Assembly: GCA_030248195.1 (NCBI GenBank)
Contig: JASAND010026807.1
Location: 1 to 64,000, forward strand
Origin: Trissonchulus latispiculum
Lineage: Eukaryota > Nematoda > Enoplea > Enoplida > Ironidae
Direction of reading: 5' to 3'
Length of the DNA: 64,000 nt
Shown: positions 62,301 to 64,000 of the stretch, piece after piece
Position numbering within the stretch: the stretch's first letter is position 1
Layout: every line of letters starts with the position of its first letter
The notes under the pieces: model-generated
The model's database searches: none
Told to the model about the DNA's origin: nothing
The model's input: only the letters and a program-made list of their open reading frames with translations
Program-made: the position numbers and the translations under genes

Positions 62301-64000
62301 CGCAGTTCCATCCGGATTCCCCCAGCCAAATCCTTTGGCTTTTCGACAGGAGGTTTGGGAGTCGAACCCGAGTCATTCTGAACCATATCATCCGCGGACA
62401 CCTGGTACAGTGGCATAGAGTAACACAAACTGTCCTCTTCAGAGGGCCTTGAGTCGCGGGAGTCAAGTTTGTCAATAATACGTAGTATTTGGTCCATAGT
62501 AGGTGCGTGATCAATAAAAAGAGGGGCCAAGGCACTGATGTAAGTTTTGTCGGTGATTCCTGCGAAAAGTTGCTGTACGCACTGTTGTTCGCGTTCCAGC
62601 GCATCATCTGGCCAGATTGAAATAGCCTGTGCCTGTAATTCTGAAATATAGCGCCGGACCGACTCCCCGTGACGCTGGACCCGTCTAGCGAAAGATACAT
62701 ACCGATCTCGGATGGACAGTTGCGGTCGAGGAAATTGAGATTTCAATAAATTGACAAATCCATCAAAAGTGTCCGCAACCTCCGGGCCACAACGAGAGGC
62801 GTAAATCAGGGCTTTTCCGGTTAATTTGTTGAACAGTAGTCTAGCCCATTGCTCCGATGGAATTCTGTGAATTTTGGCCGCTGATTTGAAATTCGGGAGC
62901 CAGTCTTCCAAATACATCCGATCCGGGTCGAAGCGAGGAATATCCCGGAGGATGTCGATGTACATTCTATATAAAGAAGCATCATGCTTCGCAACCGAGG
63001 AATCCGTGGCCTGCATAGTCTGTGGCGTTGGATGACGGGAGTACGTCTGAGTCGAGAGAACTGGGAGAGGGGCAATTTTTGGAGCCGAAACAGGAAGGGC
63101 CGCCCGAAGGAGTGGAGGGCGTACCACAGGAGGAGGGGGAGGTAAAGGGCCAGGAGGTGGAGGAGGAGGATTAGGCGGATTTGGCGGAGGAGCCGCCGTC
63201 AGCCGTGGCACAGGATGCCTGACGGGAATTTGCATCAAAGGGGGAGGAGGAGGATGTCTCGGTTGAGCCTGAGGAATTCCTGGGCGTAGGACAGGACGCT
63301 GCTGAGGATACGGAAATCGTGTAGGCTGCCCATAGCCAGGACCAAAATTTTGACCCACCTGTGGCACTGGCGGCTGGATAGGCCCCTGGTAGGCCCCGGG
63401 CCCCCGCACAGCACCCACGGCAGGGATCCTGACCAAGCCTTGGGGCCGCACAGGGACCGTAGGGCTCGGACCAGGGGTCACCCCCGCATGTTGTGCCACA
63501 AAATCGCTCGTGGAGGTGTGGGCTACCGTTTCCGCGGCCATATAGTACATGTCAGCACTTGGATCAGGGGGCGGTGGCCCAGGCAGATAGGGATTTGGCA
63601 ATTCTCCACGCAAGTCTTGCCGGCATGGGTCCCACATGCCGGAGCGCTCCAATTCGTGCACAGTCGGGTTTTCGTGGACTTGCCGTTCTAGAACATCATA
63701 TTGAAAAGTCGCTGGTACTTTCAGCGCATATTGGTCCACTGGAGCGCACGTTGGATCCGGAATACGACGTACCTGCGGCATGTGGGACTCCAAGCCAGGC
63801 TGGGGCCCGGCCATACACGCCCCCTGATACAAATGATAACCCCACGTATCTGGCCGCAGAGTCAGGTAGGAGGGGCCCCCCCGTGTATGATTCTGCGTAT
63901 AAAATTCAGGGGACACAAGCGGAGGAGGAGGATTTAGAGTGGCCGGATCCGGAACAACAGGATAGACAACATCAGGGGAAGGCGGAGGATACGGACCAGG
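56393..64000 (-). CDS. Gag-Pol polyprotein of element M, 5' partial
   Basis: One uninterrupted frame from the window edge to the stop at 56393, over 2,500 codons; the start is outside. Domains in order: a Pro-rich N-terminal region; capsid-like gag (about 62990-62455, with FDPDRMYLEDWL and FARRVQRHGESVRRYISEL); a CCHC zinc knuckle CKFCKRKGHPPEKC (62218-62177); Pro/Gln/Tyr-rich repeats; aspartic protease with LDSGASISII (about 61005-60975); RT with WRLCVDYRKLNS, MPFGLCNAPSTFQRII and the active site VYIDD (YIDD 58666-58655); RNase H with TDASYLGIAAVL and APDALSR; integrase with an HHCC finger (H...H...CKICAAC), MDVMH, TDRGTPF and, 35 residues on, CERLNG. All catalytic residues expected for Ty3/Gypsy are present. 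Gag and pol share one frame, without a frameshift. The linker between protease and RT is long (about 500 residues), acidic and Pro-rich. Confidence 0.95.
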   Translation of the reverse strand, partial: PGPYPPPSPDVVYPVVPDPATLNPPPPLVSPEFYTQNHTRGGPSYLTLRPDTWGYHLYQGACMAGPQPGLESHMPQVRRIPDPTCAPVDQYALKVPATFQYDVLERQVHENPTVHELERSGMWDPCRQDLRGELPNPYLPGPPPPDPSADMYYMAAETVAHTSTSDFVAQHAGVTPGPSPTVPVRPQGLVRIPAVGAVRGPGAYQGPIQPPVPQVGQNFGPGYGQPTRFPYPQQRPVLRPGIPQAQPRHPPPPPLMQIPVRHPVPRLTAAPPPNPPNPPPPPPGPLPPPPPVVRPPLLRAALPVSAPKIAPLPVLSTQTYSRHPTPQTMQATDSSVAKHDASLYRMYIDILRDIPRFDPDRMYLEDWLPNFKSAAKIHRIPSEQWARLLFNKLTGKALIYASRCGPEVADTFDGFVNLLKSQFPRPQLSIRDRYVSFARRVQRHGESVRRYISELQAQAISIWPDDALEREQQCVQQLFAGITDKTYISALAPLFIDHAPTMDQILRIIDKLDSRDSRPSEEDSLCYSMPLYQVSADDMVQNDSGSTPKPPVEKPKDLAGGIRMELREMRDWVEQQIRDRFNQMEEERKRRLGPVCKFCKRKGHPPEKCWDKYPEQAPPDYRSRPSSRGVNYVEDAYYYPQPYYSQPPQRYYQSPAPAPPAQATYYEQPMYVYAQPQPAPPAAQPGLQQVPVQRAQPTYYYTQAQAAPQVQSQVPPPATGSAPPTVACSGTPPPTVHQQAGQAAPAQAAPQVSYVGFTQGPVQGGTMVSASTTVSGTDQNQVPAQNSTQVSHQVQAPTVPSQEQVMQILSPFHVGMIEAVSAPPEKISPHVFGVDSLSDASMVEERLVHLFNVATQNVVKLASIHSSTTSFMDSYFKEIQKQLQQMAQILYKVCPGSLDPKIAEASALPPESWCSGASPILAGSLPFELAQVSTQTVGTETEVPLCQGGASATGQGKSFHSVTLAPKSPMEWDSEAILAAGDNTPAIKVDLGGQSFLAILDSGASISIIGPRVLERLARAGVTVRLQDLDPISAVTSANAPLKLTSKLCAKITVDNKYLFEWSFYVAPDFYREILIGTDMMKNYKWDLLFSRKSLLFPGPAGTGVILPLLSPEEIRAEWFANPKAQSAAVMAIDVEIPPASEVWASALTSCQNFEKLYFFEPLESFIQENKILPYAGVVEPCGNKFDILVVNPTSTAVRLEKATIVGSVAPAADYWAQDTQFSVPLVVSQARANLYPMGHEMLFAVDERLGEPPSRVEPPFDIYVRENLFENDIVFHSESPEDLASESELFSQFADEIEQVDENGGFSAGPEDRLKEGVASPSGQEVRDESELGQEDIPLEIVSGKAALIKGFSSPPDPEECLKEGVASPKEGVSPPAPEVPRQPAKPCLFREEELVPLPANFSTRLPLVPVAFAENVDFWVQETQEGQSSLLPAEVRSEPLPEALCGKLSQGGLDLDSGLPEGGFPRESPSGTPEVDSGGPAGNSGGTTDQTEQLVGETVIPPVQKLKWVRKSIVRKIHPGEEGYERPVWKNFCENRVPENGEIVRTELDDALAEPLSVLDMGSTPVLSALQKRALLNQKIKFSDCCLLRRNQRRLRLMILNFPEVWDAAGGFGKTDIDYHYIEIEPGKRPIKARAYKVNPAQKQIIDDKLNAWLEQGLIQPSRSPWASPIILVAKKDGDWRLCVDYRKLNSVTKKDCYPIPYIHGLFEAILGHCIFSKLDLASGFHQIPIYPPDREKTAFITHAGLYEFKVMPFGLCNAPSTFQRIIDRIMEGFIVYIDDILVTSASELEHLTRLLEVFLRCSREHVILKLSKCEFGKSSMPFLGHVLSKTGISTDPEKIRVVQQFPVPKSVKDIQSFLGLAGYYRRFVPNFAKIAHPLNRLLRKDMEFVWDGACQSAFEILKEKLVTAPVLVYPDFTKRFTLATDASYLGIAAVLQQQDPAEKFHPVAYAARALQPAEKNYHVTELEALAIYFGISYFQHYLILNEFDVITDHKALEYMLGDQAVPRTAQGRIARWRLFLASFRFRVIQRPGITNGAPDALSRNPPLWAGSFADHPQIPDFVGSLVVLAVEAVEESEDSGEEDPEIPVEARPPIPRSAPREIWKEALAADEFTSAMIKFLVDRTVPQEQKLFNYIRKHSGNYEVEDGILYRFWLTHKGEKRKNSPSLVVVPRGCQEYVLKECHDELLGGCHNGKEKMFGLAARKYYWETLATDCAKYVQACKICAACNPGPMKPQAYLKSFSPVEAPFERLSMDVMHAPTTRAGNSKVLVIVDFFTRWGWAFPMQNEQTSTIAKIYAENIVAVHGPPREILTDRGTPFCSALLSNLCQLMGTKKVRTTAYHPQSNGACERLNGTIKRMLRKTMYAYEKGWDELLPWVLFAYRAAPHTSTGESPYYLLFGRDPRLFSDNFLTTPRPRIRDFNPDYVQDLRDRLQYVRELVTEHMRQVLQKRKTAYDSKVRVVEYKVGMLVWKDVSQANIPKGTSRKYLPVFEGPFRVTKVLSPTNCEIQSTLRTDPPTENIHVNRLKPFYSET

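Larger units (their letters stand above)
48811..64000 (-). mobile_element. LTR retrotransposon M (Ty3/Gypsy), internal region, 5' end outside window
   Basis: Reading leftward: an open gag-pol frame (64000-56393), an 875-bp spacer, ORF2 (55518-53539), overlapping ORF3 (53590-51080) and about 2.2 kb of non-coding DNA to the putative polypurine tract. All frames are open and the pol motifs intact, in contrast to element P. It has the same gene order as P but strongly diverged proteins, so the two belong to related but distinct families. Internal length in the window exceeds 15 kb, very large for Ty3/Gypsy. Confidence 0.85.

Overview
This is eukaryotic nuclear DNA, most likely from an invertebrate animal. 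The evidence is spliced exons with GT-AG borders, tRNA-derived repeats, Ty3/Gypsy LTR retrotransposons, Penelope-like elements with an N-terminal GIY-YIG nuclease, and many short inverted-repeat transposons. The species cannot be named from the sequence. I see no CRISPR array, operon or bacterial gene. The window is almost entirely a nest of mobile elements.

Layout. Bases 1-19.5 kb are AT-rich and gene-poor. They hold two decayed reading frames on the minus strand near the left edge, several inverted-repeat elements (2.14-3.15, 10.24-11.46, 12.45-13.07 and 14.33-18.56 kb, the last with another nested inside), satellite-like stretches (4.44-4.98 and 5.5-6.4 kb), a pure G tract (about 14.02-14.33 kb), tRNA-like sequences, and the 3' exons of one apparently spliced host gene (7.86-9.22 kb). 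Bases 19,490-44,442 are one LTR retrotransposon on the plus strand (element P). Its roughly 755-bp LTRs differ by about 2% and it is flanked by GATC. It has been invaded by Penelope-like elements, a 3.2-kb foldback element and a 173-bp hAT-like insertion. Bases 44.4-48.3 kb are further inverted-repeat elements. From about 48.35 kb to the right edge lies a second LTR retrotransposon on the minus strand (element M), tail to tail with P. Its gag-pol and two extra reading frames are open, and its 5' end lies outside the window.

The most striking content is what P and M share. Downstream of integrase, where some Ty3/Gypsy elements carry env, both have the same two extra reading frames. The first (ORF2) contains a fold resembling DEDDy 3'-5' exonucleases. 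All catalytic residues are visible in P, but most are replaced in M. The second (ORF3) ends in a NADAR (YbiA-like) domain, a family that cleaves N-glycosidic bonds of nucleotide or ADP-ribose derivatives. In both elements ORF3 lies in the -1 frame relative to ORF2, overlaps it, and has no ATG in its first 110 or more codons. This suggests an ORF2-ORF3 fusion made by frameshifting. I propose that this exonuclease-NADAR cassette is the unusual system in the window: an accessory nucleic-acid or ADP-ribose processing module carried by a clade of large retrotransposons.

Element M is the better preserved: a continuous gag-protease-RT-RNase H-integrase frame with intact motifs, then open ORF2 and ORF3. 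Element P is a defective copy. Its gag is split by Penelope insertions and frameshifted, protease and most of RT are deleted, and ORF2 and ORF3 carry several frameshifts and stops, yet its exonuclease active site is still readable.
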